NCBI RefSeq assembly: GCF_035967765.1
Contig: NZ_JAYWIT010000021.1
Length of the DNA: 64,000 nucleotides
Reading direction: 5' to 3' (one strand)
Source of the DNA: Conexibacter stalactiti
Lineage (GTDB): Bacteria > Actinomycetota > Thermoleophilia > Solirubrobacterales > Solirubrobacteraceae
Shown piece after piece: positions 35,644-44,293 of the stretch. The first letter of the stretch is position 1; the number at the start of each line of letters is the position of its first letter. The notes beneath the pieces were generated by a model that was not told where the DNA came from, did not search any database, and saw only the letters and a program-made list of their open reading frames with translations. Made by a program: the position numbers and the translations under genes.

Positions 35644-36243
35644 ATGGTCGACCTCTGGTGGCTTCCGCTCGGCGCCGGCGGGCGGTTCGTGCGCTTCAAC
35701 GGCCGCGCCTACGAGGCGCTCGTCGCGCGGATGCAGCGGCGCCCGCCGCGCGACCTCTACCACGCCGCGCTGGAGCTGCGCGCGGACGGGCAGCGGTGGG
35801 TGATCGAGATGGCGCCGGCGTGGGATGGCGCCGGTGGCGGGTCCGGCGGACGCGGCGTCGTCGCCGAGGGACCGGTCGGCACGCGCCGCGCCGGTCGGCT
35901 GCGGCTCTTCCGCTACGAGATCCGCCGCTGGCGCGGCGGCGAGATCCCGGATCTCGCCGAGGCGGTCGGCAGCCCGCGCCGGATCAGCGGCGATGAGGAC
36001 GCCGCTCGTCGCCTGCTCGCGCTCGTGCCGCAGGTCCCGACCCATGTCTGGGGTCGTGACGAGCTGGGCGCCGGCGACATGTGGAACTCCAACTCGGTCG
36101 TCGCGTGGCTGCTCGTGCGCGGCGGGCTCGACGCCGCCGCGGTGCGACCCCCGGTTGGCGGCCGCGCGCCCGGCTGGCGCGCGGGGCTCGTCGCCGCCGC
36201 GGGCGGCGCTACGCGGCCCGCACGTCGAACTCGATCAGCGTGA
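35644..36243 (+). CDS. Hypothetical protein, about 199 residues
   Basis: Not recognised. It begins MVDLWWLPLGAGGRFVRFNG at 35644; an in-frame GTG at 35629 is possible. YHAALELRADGQRWVIEMAP, LRLFRYEIRRWRGGEIPDLA and GDMWNSNSVVAWLLVRGGLD are notable: the last, with the preceding Thr-His-Val-Trp-Gly, looks like a conserved core of a cysteine-free protein family. No signal peptide. The last 35 bases overlap the convergent transglutaminase-like gene. Confidence 0.6.
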   Translation: MVDLWWLPLGAGGRFVRFNGRAYEALVARMQRRPPRDLYHAALELRADGQRWVIEMAPAWDGAGGGSGGRGVVAEGPVGTRRAGRLRLFRYEIRRWRGGEIPDLAEAVGSPRRISGDEDAARRLLALVPQVPTHVWGRDELGAGDMWNSNSVVAWLLVRGGLDAAAVRPPVGGRAPGWRAGLVAAAGGATRPARRTRSA

Positions 36244-36997
36244 CCGGGCCGAACGAGGTCATCAGCGCGACGTCGACGGCGTCACGGCCACGCCCGACGA
36301 CGACCCGCCCGACGCGGCGGCGGTTGTTGCGCGCGTCGAAGGTGTGCCAGGCGCCGTCGAGCCAGACCTCGAACCAGGCGGCGAAGTCCATCGGCTCGGC
36401 CGGCAGTGGCACGTCGATCTCCGGGATGTAGCCGAAGACGTACCGCGCTGGGATGTTGAGCGCGCGGCAGAACGTGATCGCGAGGTGGGCGAAGTCGCGA
36501 CAGACGCCCTGCCCGGCGCGGTGCGCGTCGGCGGCGGTCGTCCACGGGTTCGACGCACCGGCGACCCACTCGAGGTCGTGATGGACGAAGTCGACGATCG
36601 CCTGCACCCGCTCCCAGCCGGGTGCGAGATGACCGAACCGCTGCCATGCCTCGTGGCCCAGTTCGTCGGGCAGGCAGAAGCGGCTCGGCATCAGGAAGGC
36701 GATCTGCTCGTCCGGGAGCGTCATGATCGGCGTCTCCGGCGTGCGGGGGAGGATCCGGTCCTGCGGCGACTCCAGCGCGACGTCGGCCTCGTAGACGATC
36801 CGCGAGGCGCCGGCGGGGATCGTGAAGCGCTCGCAGCGGTTGCCGTAGAGGTCGACGTAGCCGTGGTGGTCGGCGTCCGTCTGCCAGCGTTCGGCGCGCA
36901 CTTCGGTGCCGGTCTGGAGCAACGGCGCGACCTGCAGCACGGCGGAGACCGCCTGCGGCGTCTCGATGCCGAAGGTGCAGCCGACGGTGAGGGCCAG
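36209..36997 (-). CDS. Transglutaminase-like protein
   Basis: About 262 residues. An N-terminal beta domain (IETPQAVSAVLQVAPLLQ) precedes a transglutaminase-like core with the catalytic Cys in GQGVCRDFAHLAITFCRAL (Cys166 from the assumed start). The usual HAWFEV histidine position reads AAWFEV, so the catalytic His may be lost or supplied by WHTFDARN. RGRDAVDVALMTSFGPVTL is a conserved tail of this subfamily. The start is uncertain: I find no ATG, GTG or TTG in frame between the fold and the upstream reductase gene. A CTG at 36997 fits the homologous start best. Confidence 0.75.
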   Translation of the reverse strand: MALTVGCTFGIETPQAVSAVLQVAPLLQTGTEVRAERWQTDADHHGYVDLYGNRCERFTIPAGASRIVYEADVALESPQDRILPRTPETPIMTLPDEQIAFLMPSRFCLPDELGHEAWQRFGHLAPGWERVQAIVDFVHHDLEWVAGASNPWTTAADAHRAGQGVCRDFAHLAITFCRALNIPARYVFGYIPEIDVPLPAEPMDFAAWFEVWLDGAWHTFDARNNRRRVGRVVVGRGRDAVDVALMTSFGPVTLIEFDVRAA

Positions 36998-37071
36998 CGG
37001 CGGCGGCCTGGTGACGTCGTGAGGAACGCCCGCCAGGCTACCGCGCGCCGTCGCGCCACGCGAGCGATCTC

Positions 37072-37680
37072 TCAGCGCACCACGCGATAGCGGACGTGGG
37101 TGGTGGCGGGGGAGTGGATCGTCTCGATCACTTCCAGTCTCGGGTCGGCGACGTCCTCGAACAGCCGCGTGCCGCCGCCGAGGAAGATCGGGGTGGTGTG
37201 GAGGAACAGCTCGTCGAGCTGGCCGGCGCGCAGCGCCTGCTGGACCGCCGAGGCGCCGCCGCAGACGTGGACGTCGCGGTCGCCGGCCGCCGCGCGCGCC
37301 TGCGCGAGCGCCGCGTCGAAGCCCTCGGTGACGAAGTGGAAGGTCGTCCCGCCCTGCATCGGCAGCGACTCGCGCGGGTGGTGCGTGAGGACGAAGACGG
37401 GCACGTGGTAGGGCGGGTCCTCGCCCCACCAGCCGTGCCACGACTCGTCCAGCGGGCCCTCGCCGCCGTCGAACATCTTGCGGCCCATCACGTAGGCGCC
37501 GACGCCGGCGCTGATCTCCGCGCGCAGCCGCTGGTCCTCGGCGCGCCCCTCTCTCGCGGCCTCGAACATCCAGGTGTGCAGATCCTCGCCGCGGATGCCG
37601 AGCGGGTCCTCGAGGCTCGGGTCCGGCCCGGCGACGTAGCCGTCGAGCGACATCGATATCTGGCTGGTGACTTTGCTCAT
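37072..37680 (-). CDS. Dihydrofolate reductase/RibD C-terminal family protein
   Basis: A 202-residue protein. MSKVTSQISMSLDGYVAGPD is the typical start, GVGAYVMGRKMFDGGEGPLD and VPVFVLTHHPRE follow, and DRDVHVCGGASAVQQALRAG with ELFLHTTPIFLGGGTRLFED closes the RibD_C fold. NADPH-dependent reduction is expected; the substrate is unknown, and in actinobacteria such lone domains are often called YyaP/YwjB-like. Divergent from the PNPOx-like gene; a 21-bp palindrome lies between them. The transglutaminase-like gene is 74 bases downstream. Confidence 0.88.
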   Translation of the reverse strand: MSKVTSQISMSLDGYVAGPDPSLEDPLGIRGEDLHTWMFEAAREGRAEDQRLRAEISAGVGAYVMGRKMFDGGEGPLDESWHGWWGEDPPYHVPVFVLTHHPRESLPMQGGTTFHFVTEGFDAALAQARAAAGDRDVHVCGGASAVQQALRAGQLDELFLHTTPIFLGGGTRLFEDVADPRLEVIETIHSPATTHVRYRVVR

Positions 37681-37708
37681 GTCAGCTTCGACGGCGGCGC
37701 CTTCGGGA

Positions 37709-37729
37709 AATCATCGGCCGCCGATGATT
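37709..37729. promoter_or_regulatory. 21-bp perfect palindrome in divergent promoter region
   Basis: AATCATCGGC and its exact reverse complement flank a single central base, between the divergent reductase (start 37680) and PNPOx-like (start 37785) genes. The symmetry and position suggest a dimeric repressor site; no regulator gene is adjacent. Confidence 0.65.
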
Positions 37730-37784
37730 CTCGTGCGCGCGCCCCGTCCAAGCTTCCGAGACCACGATTCGAGGAGGACCCGCG

Positions 37785-38294
37785 ATGCAGCAGCTCGACC
37801 CGACCCCGGAGTTCGACGGCCGCTTCAGCGACCCCGCGGCCGGCCCGACGCCGTGGGCCGAGACCGCCCGCGCGCTCGAGCAGGCCGAGCTGTACTGGCT
37901 CTCGACGGTGCGCGCTGACGGCCGCCCGCACGTGACGCCGCTGATCGGCGTCGTCGCCGACGGCGCGCCGCACTTCTGCACGGGGCTCGAGGAGCAGAAG
38001 GCGCGCAACCTGGAGCGGCAGGCGCAGGTCGCGCTGACGACCGGCGCGAACAGCTGGGCCGCCGGCCTCGACGTCGTCGTGGAGGGGCGAGCGGTGCGCG
38101 TGGAGGACACGACGACGCTCCAGCGCCTCGCCGCCATGTACCTGGAGAAGTACGGCGACGACTGGCGCTTTGGCGTCGGCGACGGCGGCTTCGAGACCGA
38201 CGGCCACTTCGCCGCCGTCTTCCGGATCGAGCCGGCGAAGGTGCTCGCCTTCGCCAAGCAGCCGCACGGGCAGACGAGATACCGGCTGGGGTGA
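37785..38294 (+). CDS. Pyridoxamine 5'-phosphate oxidase-like flavoprotein
   Basis: A 169-residue split-barrel protein. ELYWLSTVRADGRPHVTPLI is the standard first strand pair, PHFCTGLEEQKARNLERQAQ and VALTTGANSWAAGLDVVVEG follow, and the C-terminal KVLAFAKQPHGQTRYRL completes it. FMN or F420 binding is expected; family members in actinobacteria often reduce substrates with F420. The ribosome site GAGGAGG stands 7 bases before the ATG. Divergent from the RibD-like reductase. Confidence 0.9.
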   Translation: MQQLDPTPEFDGRFSDPAAGPTPWAETARALEQAELYWLSTVRADGRPHVTPLIGVVADGAPHFCTGLEEQKARNLERQAQVALTTGANSWAAGLDVVVEGRAVRVEDTTTLQRLAAMYLEKYGDDWRFGVGDGGFETDGHFAAVFRIEPAKVLAFAKQPHGQTRYRLG

Positions 38295-38300
38295 GTCCGG

Positions 38301-38328
38301 GGCGCCGCGGCGTGCTGCGCCGCGCGCC
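38301..38328. terminator. Bidirectional terminator-like hairpin
   Basis: A GC-only stem of 11 pairs with one bulged C and a 4-base loop lies between two convergent genes, just after the stop at 38294 and before the RTX gene stop at 38351. It could end transcription from both sides. Confidence 0.5.
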
Positions 38329-38350
38329 GTGTCGCGCCGGAGGCAGCCGC

Positions 38351-39793
38351 TCAGCGGCGCTGCGTCAGTCTCGCTCTCGTCGTTCTCGCCTCGGGTCCGC
38401 TGCGTACGGTGATCTGCGGCGTGCGGGTGATTCTTCTCGCTCTTCTGAGCGCGCTCGCGAGCGCTCGTCTCAGCGCCGCCGGCGCCGCGAGCGAGACGGT
38501 GACCGAGCCGCCCGCCGGGACGGTGCGCGTCACGGTTCTGTAGAGGTGCGCGCCTCTGCCGCCGAACCGCTCGCGCGCGCTCAGCTCGACCCGCTGCGCG
38601 ATTCTCGCGGGGTTGCTCAGCACGACCGCCAGGCCGCCGCGGGTTGGGGTGACGCGACCGGGGGCGACGGCGGCGGCCACGATCACTCTCTCCGGCCCCG
38701 GCTCCGCGACCGGCGGCCCGGGCACCGGCGGGCCGGGGACGGGCACCGTCACGGTCTCGCCGGGGATCGTCACCGGCGGCGCGAGGTCGGGCTGCCACAC
38801 GCGCGGAGCACGCGCGGGCGGCGCCGGCAGCGCGCTCGTCTCGCAGGTGCCGATGTCCATCGCGTAGTCGGGCAGGCAGGCGTCGATGCCTTCGCCACCG
38901 GAGAGCCAGTCGTTGCCGAGACCGCCGTCGAGCCCGTCGTCACCAGGGCCACCGTGCAGTATGTCGTCGCCGTCACCGCCGAGCAGCAGGTCACCGCCCG
39001 CGCCGCCGTCGATCGTGTCGGCGTCGGCGCCGCCATCGATCGTGTCGTCGCCGTCGCCGCCGGTCGCGGTGTCGACACCAGCGCCGAGGTCGGCGACCAG
39101 CACGAGCGCGTCGCCAATGCCGGCCCCGCTCACGGTGAGCACGTCACCGCCGCCGCGACTCTCCAGCACGACGCGCTCGATGCTGCCGAGATCCTGCGTG
39201 ACGTTGCCGACGTTGCGGAACAGCAGCGCGCGCGACCCGTTCTTCGACAGCGTCAACTGCTCGCTCGCGTCGTTGGCGTCGAAGTCGAGCTCGTCGAGCC
39301 CGGTGCCGCCGTCGAGCAGGTCGCTGCCCTCGCCAGGTCTCCAGGTGAAGAGGTCAGTGCCCGGTCCGCCGTCGACACGGTCGCTGTTCTGCTTGGGCTC
39401 GATCACGTCGTCACCCGGCCCGCCGGAGATCTCGTCGGCGGCCGTGCCGCCGCTCAGCAGGTCGTTCCCCGCGCCGCCGTCGATCGTGACCGGCTCGCCG
39501 CCGGCACCGCCGAGGCTGATCGCGATGCGGTCGCGCCCGTCGCCGCCGCGCGCCTCGATCCGCAGCACCGTCGAGCGCAGGAAGTCCTGCTCGATCGTGC
39601 CGTCGGCGCCGAGGTCGACCTGCACACGGGTCAGGTCGCCCGCCGGCCGGATCGCGACGACGTCGTCGGCAGCGTCGCCGGTCAGCGCGAGGGTGCCGCC
39701 GGAGAGGGCCACGTTCACGGCGGCGGAAGCGGGCGCGGCGCCCAGCAGAACGACCAGCGCCGGCAGGGTGAGGAGAGGCGGGAGCGAACGCAC
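38351..39793 (-). CDS. Secreted RTX-type calcium-binding repeat protein
   Basis: A 480-residue exported protein from a GTG at 39793, with signal peptide LPPLLTLPALVVLLGAAPAS. Two clusters of GGxGxDxLx nonapeptides are seen: one near residues 95-160 (IDGGAGNDLLSGGTAADEIS) and one near 245-300 (IDGGADADTIDGGAGGDLLL). They form a calcium-bound beta roll. A Cys pair (DACL, GTCET), a Pro-rich linker with VPGPPVPGPPV and an Ig-like C-terminal domain ending RARLTQRR follow. No type I secretion genes are near, and the Sec signal suggests it is a surface protein rather than a toxin. Confidence 0.88.
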   Translation of the reverse strand: MRSLPPLLTLPALVVLLGAAPASAAVNVALSGGTLALTGDAADDVVAIRPAGDLTRVQVDLGADGTIEQDFLRSTVLRIEARGGDGRDRIAISLGGAGGEPVTIDGGAGNDLLSGGTAADEISGGPGDDVIEPKQNSDRVDGGPGTDLFTWRPGEGSDLLDGGTGLDELDFDANDASEQLTLSKNGSRALLFRNVGNVTQDLGSIERVVLESRGGGDVLTVSGAGIGDALVLVADLGAGVDTATGGDGDDTIDGGADADTIDGGAGGDLLLGGDGDDILHGGPGDDGLDGGLGNDWLSGGEGIDACLPDYAMDIGTCETSALPAPPARAPRVWQPDLAPPVTIPGETVTVPVPGPPVPGPPVAEPGPERVIVAAAVAPGRVTPTRGGLAVVLSNPARIAQRVELSARERFGGRGAHLYRTVTRTVPAGGSVTVSLAAPAALRRALASALRRARRITRTPQITVRSGPEARTTRARLTQRR

Positions 39794-39864
39794 CGCGCGA
39801 GCGTAGACCAACGCACCACGGAATGGAACGGCTGCGCGCCAGTCCCGCGGTGGTGGGCCCGCGC

Positions 39865-41691
39865 CTACGCCCCCGCGCCGCTCGGCCGGCCCAGCTCGCG
39901 CGTGAGCTGGGCGGCCAGCTCGTAGGCGCCGGTCAGCATGTTGCGCAGGAGCGCGGCATGGAGCGCGGGGTTGCCGTCGGCGAGCGCGTGGAAGTCGTCG
40001 GCGGCGAGCAGGAGCAGGTCGCCGTCGGTGTCGGCGCGGGTGTCGGCGGTGCGGGCGCCCTCGCCGAGCACGGCCATCTCGCCGACCGTCCAGCCGGGGG
40101 TCACGGTCGACAGGCGCCGCCGGCCGCCGTCCGGCAGCGGCACTGACGTGCTCAGCTCGCCGCGCATCAGCAGGAAGACCTCGGTGGCCTGCTCGCCGAC
40201 GCCGGCGATCAGCTCCCCGGCCGCGAACGGCCGCGGTTGCAGCAGCGCCGCCAGCTGAGCGAGCTGCTCGCCGGAGAGCTCGCGCATCAGGCGGTGCTCG
40301 TCGAGCGAGCAGGCGGCACGGCCCAGTCCGCCGCCGCCGTGCCGCGCCAGCAGCCGATCCTCGATCCACTCGCTCGCCGAGTCGCGGTCGGGGAAGACGA
40401 GCGGCTCTGAAGCATCAGCCACCCCCAGCGCATCCCGCCCCGCCCGCTCGACGAAGGCCAGCTCGCGGCCCTGCTCGCGCAGGCGCGCTGCCGTCGCGTG
40501 CAGCAAGCGCACCGACGGCGGGTCGACGTACTCGGCGTCGCGCAGGTCGATCGCCGCGACGTCGACCGGCTCGGAGGAGACCGCGCGGATGATCCGCTCG
40601 GCGCTGGCGACGAGCACGTCACCCTGCAGCTCGAAGACGATCCCGCGCCGTCCGACGCGCTCCAGCAGCTCGCGCTCCGCCGCCGGCCGGCGGCGCCGCG
40701 ACGGCTCGCGGTCGACCGGGTGCCGCGCTGCGATCGCGACGTGGGCGGGGCGCGAGGCGCGCAGGAAGTGGAGATCGAGGTCGCGCGACAGCTCGCCGCA
40801 GGCGAACACGCCGCGCACGCTGTTGCCCCACGCGTCGAGCCGCGGGGAGAAGACCGCCAGGCCGAGCTGGCCGGGCAGCAGCGCGAGGATCCCGCCGCCG
40901 ACGCCGCTCTTGGCGGGCAGCCCGACGCGCACCATCCAGTTGCCGGCGGCGTCGTACATGCCGCACGTCGTCATCACGCTCAGCACCTGCTGCACGTGCT
41001 CGCGCGCGAGCGCCCGCTCGCCCGTCAGCGGGTGCACGCCGCCGTTGGCGAGCGTCGCCGCCATCAGGCTCAGGTCGCGGCAGTCGACGCCGACCGCGCA
41101 CTGGCGGAAGTAGACCTCCAGCGTCGCGTCGGGGTCGCCGTCGAGGATCCCGCGCGAGCGCAGCATCCAGCCGATCGCGCGGTTGCGATGGCCGGTCGCC
41201 GACTCCGACGCCGCCACGTCCTCGTCGACCGCCAGCGGACGCCCGGCGAAGCGCGACAGCCCCGCGACGATCCGGCCGAGGCGCTCCTCACCGGAGACGC
41301 CCGCGCCGGCCCCGCCGCTCACCAGCGACGTCGACGTGATCGCCCCCGCGTTGATCATCGGGTTGAGCGGCCGCCCGCTCGCCGGGTCGAGGCTGATCGA
41401 GTTGAAGGCGTCGCCGGAGGGCTCGACGTCGATCCTCGCCTCGACCGCCGCCACGCCCGCGTCCTCCAGCGCCATCGCGTACGCGAACGGCTTCGAGATC
41501 GACTGGATCGTGAACGGCACGTGCGTGTCGCCGGCCTCGTAGACGTGGCCGTCGATCGTCGCCAGGCAGATCCCCGTCAGCTCCGGATCGACCCGCGCCA
41601 GCTCCGGGATGTAGTCGGCGACGGCGCCGCCGTCCTGCGCGCGGCAGCGCTCCAGCAGGCCGTGGAGGTAGTCGTCGATCGGCGAGCGCAT
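39865..41691 (-). CDS. glsA: Glutaminase fused to STAS and cyclic-nucleotide-binding domains
   Basis: A 608-residue fusion. Residues 1-305 are a full serine-dependent glutaminase (L-glutamine to L-glutamate plus ammonia): FTIQSISKPF gives the Ser64-x-x-Lys67 pair, and NPMINAGAITSTSLV and MYDAAGNWMVRVGLPAKSGV are conserved. A STAS domain (~325-435) contains VDVAAIDLRDAEYVDPPSVR. A cNMP-binding fold (~470-600) has FAAGELIAGVGEQATEVFLL and WTVGEMAVLGEGARTADTRA, the phosphate-binding cassette. I use the ATG at 41691; a GTG at 41700 is possible. Divergent from gnd by 194 bases. The fusion suggests glutamine breakdown gated by a nucleotide and partner proteins. Confidence 0.93.
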   Translation of the reverse strand: MRSPIDDYLHGLLERCRAQDGGAVADYIPELARVDPELTGICLATIDGHVYEAGDTHVPFTIQSISKPFAYAMALEDAGVAAVEARIDVEPSGDAFNSISLDPASGRPLNPMINAGAITSTSLVSGGAGAGVSGEERLGRIVAGLSRFAGRPLAVDEDVAASESATGHRNRAIGWMLRSRGILDGDPDATLEVYFRQCAVGVDCRDLSLMAATLANGGVHPLTGERALAREHVQQVLSVMTTCGMYDAAGNWMVRVGLPAKSGVGGGILALLPGQLGLAVFSPRLDAWGNSVRGVFACGELSRDLDLHFLRASRPAHVAIAARHPVDREPSRRRRPAAERELLERVGRRGIVFELQGDVLVASAERIIRAVSSEPVDVAAIDLRDAEYVDPPSVRLLHATAARLREQGRELAFVERAGRDALGVADASEPLVFPDRDSASEWIEDRLLARHGGGGLGRAACSLDEHRLMRELSGEQLAQLAALLQPRPFAAGELIAGVGEQATEVFLLMRGELSTSVPLPDGGRRRLSTVTPGWTVGEMAVLGEGARTADTRADTDGDLLLLAADDFHALADGNPALHAALLRNMLTGAYELAAQLTRELGRPSGAGA

Positions 41692-41885
41692 CAGCGCCAC
41701 GCTACCGAAGTCGCCGCAAATCCCCCCGAAAGGGTGGAGAACTGCCCATTCATGTCGAAGAACCCGTGCAGTCGGGCGATCGATTCACCGTGCGATAGCA
41801 ACATCGGGCTCCTGCCGCGTAGGGTGGGGGCGAGACTGCGGCAAGACGTGGCCGGCTGCGACCGGCAGGAAAGGAGTGCGAGCGA

Positions 41886-42899
41886 ATGCAGCTCGGCATG
41901 ATCGGACTGGGCCGGATGGGCGCGAACATGGTGCGCCGCCTCCTCAGAGACGGGCACACCGCGGTCGCGTACGACCGCAACCAGGATGCGGTCCAGCAGC
42001 TCGCGGGCGAGGGCGCGGCCGGCGCCGCGAGCCTCGAGGAGTTCGTCTCGAAGCTGGAGAAGCCGCGCGCGGTCTGGCTGATGGTGCCCGCGGCCGTCGT
42101 CGACTCGACGCTCGCCGACCTGCTGCCGCTGCTCGACGCTGACGACATCGTGATCGACGGCGGCAACTCGTACTACCGCGACGACATCCGCCGCGCCAAG
42201 GACGTGACGGCGAACGGTCAGCACTACGTCGACGTCGGCACCTCCGGCGGCGTCTTCGGGCTCGAGCGCGGCTACTCGCTGATGATCGGCGGGGACGACC
42301 GCGCGATCGCGCGGCTGACGCCGATCTTCAAGACGCTCGCCCCAGGCGTCGAGGCGGCGCCGCGCACCCCCGGCAAGACCGGCGAGCTGCAGGCGGGCGA
42401 GGAGGGCTGGCTGCACTGCGGCCCCGTCGGCGCCGGCCACTTCGTGAAGATGGTCCACAACGGCATCGAGTACGGCATGATGGCCGCCTACGCCGAGGGC
42501 CTGAACATCATCAAGAACGCCGACGTCGGCAGACGCGAGCACGCGGCCGACGCCGAGACGGCGCCGCTGACCGACCCCGAGGCGTACCAGTACGACATCG
42601 ACCTGACGGCCGTCACCGAGGTCTGGCGCCGCGGCTCGGTGATCGCCTCGTGGCTGCTCGACCTGACCGCGATCGCGCTCAGCGAGTCGCCCGACCTGGC
42701 CGAGTTCTCCGGCCGCGTCTCGGACTCCGGCGAGGGCCGCTGGACGGCGCTCGCCGCGGTCGAGGAAGGCGTCCCGGCGCCGGTCCTCACGAGCGCGCTC
42801 TACAGCCGCTTCGCCTCGCGCGGCCTCGACCTGTACGCCAACAGAGTCCAGTCGGCGATGCGCAGCCAGTTCGGCGGCCACGACGAGAAGAAGGACTGA
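41886..42899 (+). CDS. gnd: 6-phosphogluconate dehydrogenase (decarboxylating), YqeC type
   Basis: A 337-residue enzyme that converts 6-phosphogluconate to ribulose 5-phosphate with reduction of NAD(P)+. MIGLGRMGANMVRRLLRDGH binds the cofactor, DIVIDGGNSYYRDDIRRAKD and YVDVGTSGGVFGLERGYSLM bind substrate, and HFVKMVHNGIEYGMMAAYAE is the catalytic signature with Lys. It is shorter than the classic ~470-residue form, which matches the YqeC/GntZ-like branch. AAAGGAG stands 9 bases before the ATG. First gene of gnd-zwf-tal-pgi. Confidence 0.95.
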   Translation: MQLGMIGLGRMGANMVRRLLRDGHTAVAYDRNQDAVQQLAGEGAAGAASLEEFVSKLEKPRAVWLMVPAAVVDSTLADLLPLLDADDIVIDGGNSYYRDDIRRAKDVTANGQHYVDVGTSGGVFGLERGYSLMIGGDDRAIARLTPIFKTLAPGVEAAPRTPGKTGELQAGEEGWLHCGPVGAGHFVKMVHNGIEYGMMAAYAEGLNIIKNADVGRREHAADAETAPLTDPEAYQYDIDLTAVTEVWRRGSVIASWLLDLTAIALSESPDLAEFSGRVSDSGEGRWTALAAVEEGVPAPVLTSALYSRFASRGLDLYANRVQSAMRSQFGGHDEKKD

Positions 42900-42901
42900 C
42901 G

Positions 42902-44293
42902 GTGAGCGGCGGAGCGGAGGCCGCCGACGCGCTCGTCTTCTTCGGCGCGACCGGCGACCTCGCCTACAAGCAGATCTTCCCGGCGCTGCAGTCGATGATC
43001 CGGCACGGCCGCCTCGACGTGCCGATCGTCGGCGTGGCGAAGGCCGGCTGGACGCTGGAGGACCTGCGCAGACGGGCGCACGACTCGCTCAGCGAGCACG
43101 GCGGCGTCGACGACGCCGCCTTCGCGAAGCTGGTCGAGCGGCTGCGCTACATCGACGGCGACTACGCCGACCCGGCGACCTTCGCGCAGCTGCGCGAGAC
43201 GCTCGGCGACGCCTGCCGCCCGCTGCACTACCTCGCGATCCCGCCGGTCCTGTTCGGCACGGTCGTCGAGGCGCTCGGCAGATCGGGCTGCGCGGAGGAC
43301 GGCGCGCGCGTCGTCGTCGAGAAGCCGTTCGGGCGCGACCTCGCGAGCGCGCTGGAGCTGAACGCGACGCTCGCGAGCGTCTTCCCGGAGCGCAGCACCT
43401 TCCGCATCGACCACTACCTCGGCAAGGAGCCGGTCGAGAACCTCCTCTACTTCCGCTTCGCGAACTCGTTCCTGGAGCCGATCTGGAACCGCGAGCACGT
43501 CAAGAGCGTGCAGATCACGATGGCGGAGAGCTTCGGCGTCGCCGGCCGCGGCTCGTTCTACGAGTCGGCCGGCGCGATCCGCGACGTCGTCCAGAACCAC
43601 ATGCTGCAGGTGCTGGCGCTGCTCGCGCTCGACGCTCCCAGCCCCAACTCGCACGACGGCCTGCGCAGCGAGAAGTCGCGGCTGATGGACTCGATCCGCC
43701 CGCTGACGCCCGACGACGTCGTGCGCGGGCAGTTCGACGGCTACCACGACGAGCCGGGCGTCGCGCCCGACTCGACGGTCGAGACGTTCGCGGCCGTGCG
43801 CGTCCACGTCGACAACTGGCGCTGGGCCGGCGTGCCGTTCTACATCCGCGCCGGCAAGCGGCTGCCGGTGACGGCGACCGAGGTGCTGGTGACGCTCAGA
43901 CACCCGCCCGAGACGATCTTCGACCCCGAGGACGACAGGCGCCGCAACACCTTCCGCTTCACGCTCTCGCCGAACGTCGAGATCGCGCTGCAGGCGCGCG
44001 CGAAGGTGCCGGGCGAGCGGATGAGCGGGGAGGACGTGCAGCTGGTCGCCCAGCACCACGCCGCCGACGAGATGCCCCCGTACGAGCGTCTGCTCGGCGA
44101 CGCGATGCGCGGCGACGCGACGTTGTTCGCACGTGAGGACACCGTCGAGGCCGCATGGCGGGTCGTCGGTGCCATCCTGGATGACACGACTCCCTTGCAC
44201 AGATACGAGCCGGGTACCTGGGGCCCGGCGGAGGCCGAGCGCCTCTTGACCGACGACGACTGCTGGCACGACCCGAGAGGACCCACCTCATGA
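42902..44293 (+). CDS. zwf: Glucose-6-phosphate 1-dehydrogenase
   Basis: A 463-residue enzyme for the first step of the oxidative pentose phosphate pathway. VFFGATGDLAYKQIFPAL binds NADP+, VVVEKPFGRD follows, and RIDHYLGKEPVENLLYFRFA contains the active-site His in the invariant RIDHYLGK. The GTG at 42902 lies 2 bases after the gnd stop, so the two are co-translated. Its stop overlaps the tal start (ATGA). The N-terminus is short, as usual. Confidence 0.96.
   Translation: MSGGAEAADALVFFGATGDLAYKQIFPALQSMIRHGRLDVPIVGVAKAGWTLEDLRRRAHDSLSEHGGVDDAAFAKLVERLRYIDGDYADPATFAQLRETLGDACRPLHYLAIPPVLFGTVVEALGRSGCAEDGARVVVEKPFGRDLASALELNATLASVFPERSTFRIDHYLGKEPVENLLYFRFANSFLEPIWNREHVKSVQITMAESFGVAGRGSFYESAGAIRDVVQNHMLQVLALLALDAPSPNSHDGLRSEKSRLMDSIRPLTPDDVVRGQFDGYHDEPGVAPDSTVETFAAVRVHVDNWRWAGVPFYIRAGKRLPVTATEVLVTLRHPPETIFDPEDDRRRNTFRFTLSPNVEIALQARAKVPGERMSGEDVQLVAQHHAADEMPPYERLLGDAMRGDATLFAREDTVEAAWRVVGAILDDTTPLHRYEPGTWGPAEAERLLTDDDCWHDPRGPTS

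Noticed and set aside
38351..39793. RTX toxin or adhesin with type I secretion
   Set aside because: It has a Sec signal peptide, no hydrophobic toxin domain and no ABC exporter genes nearby.
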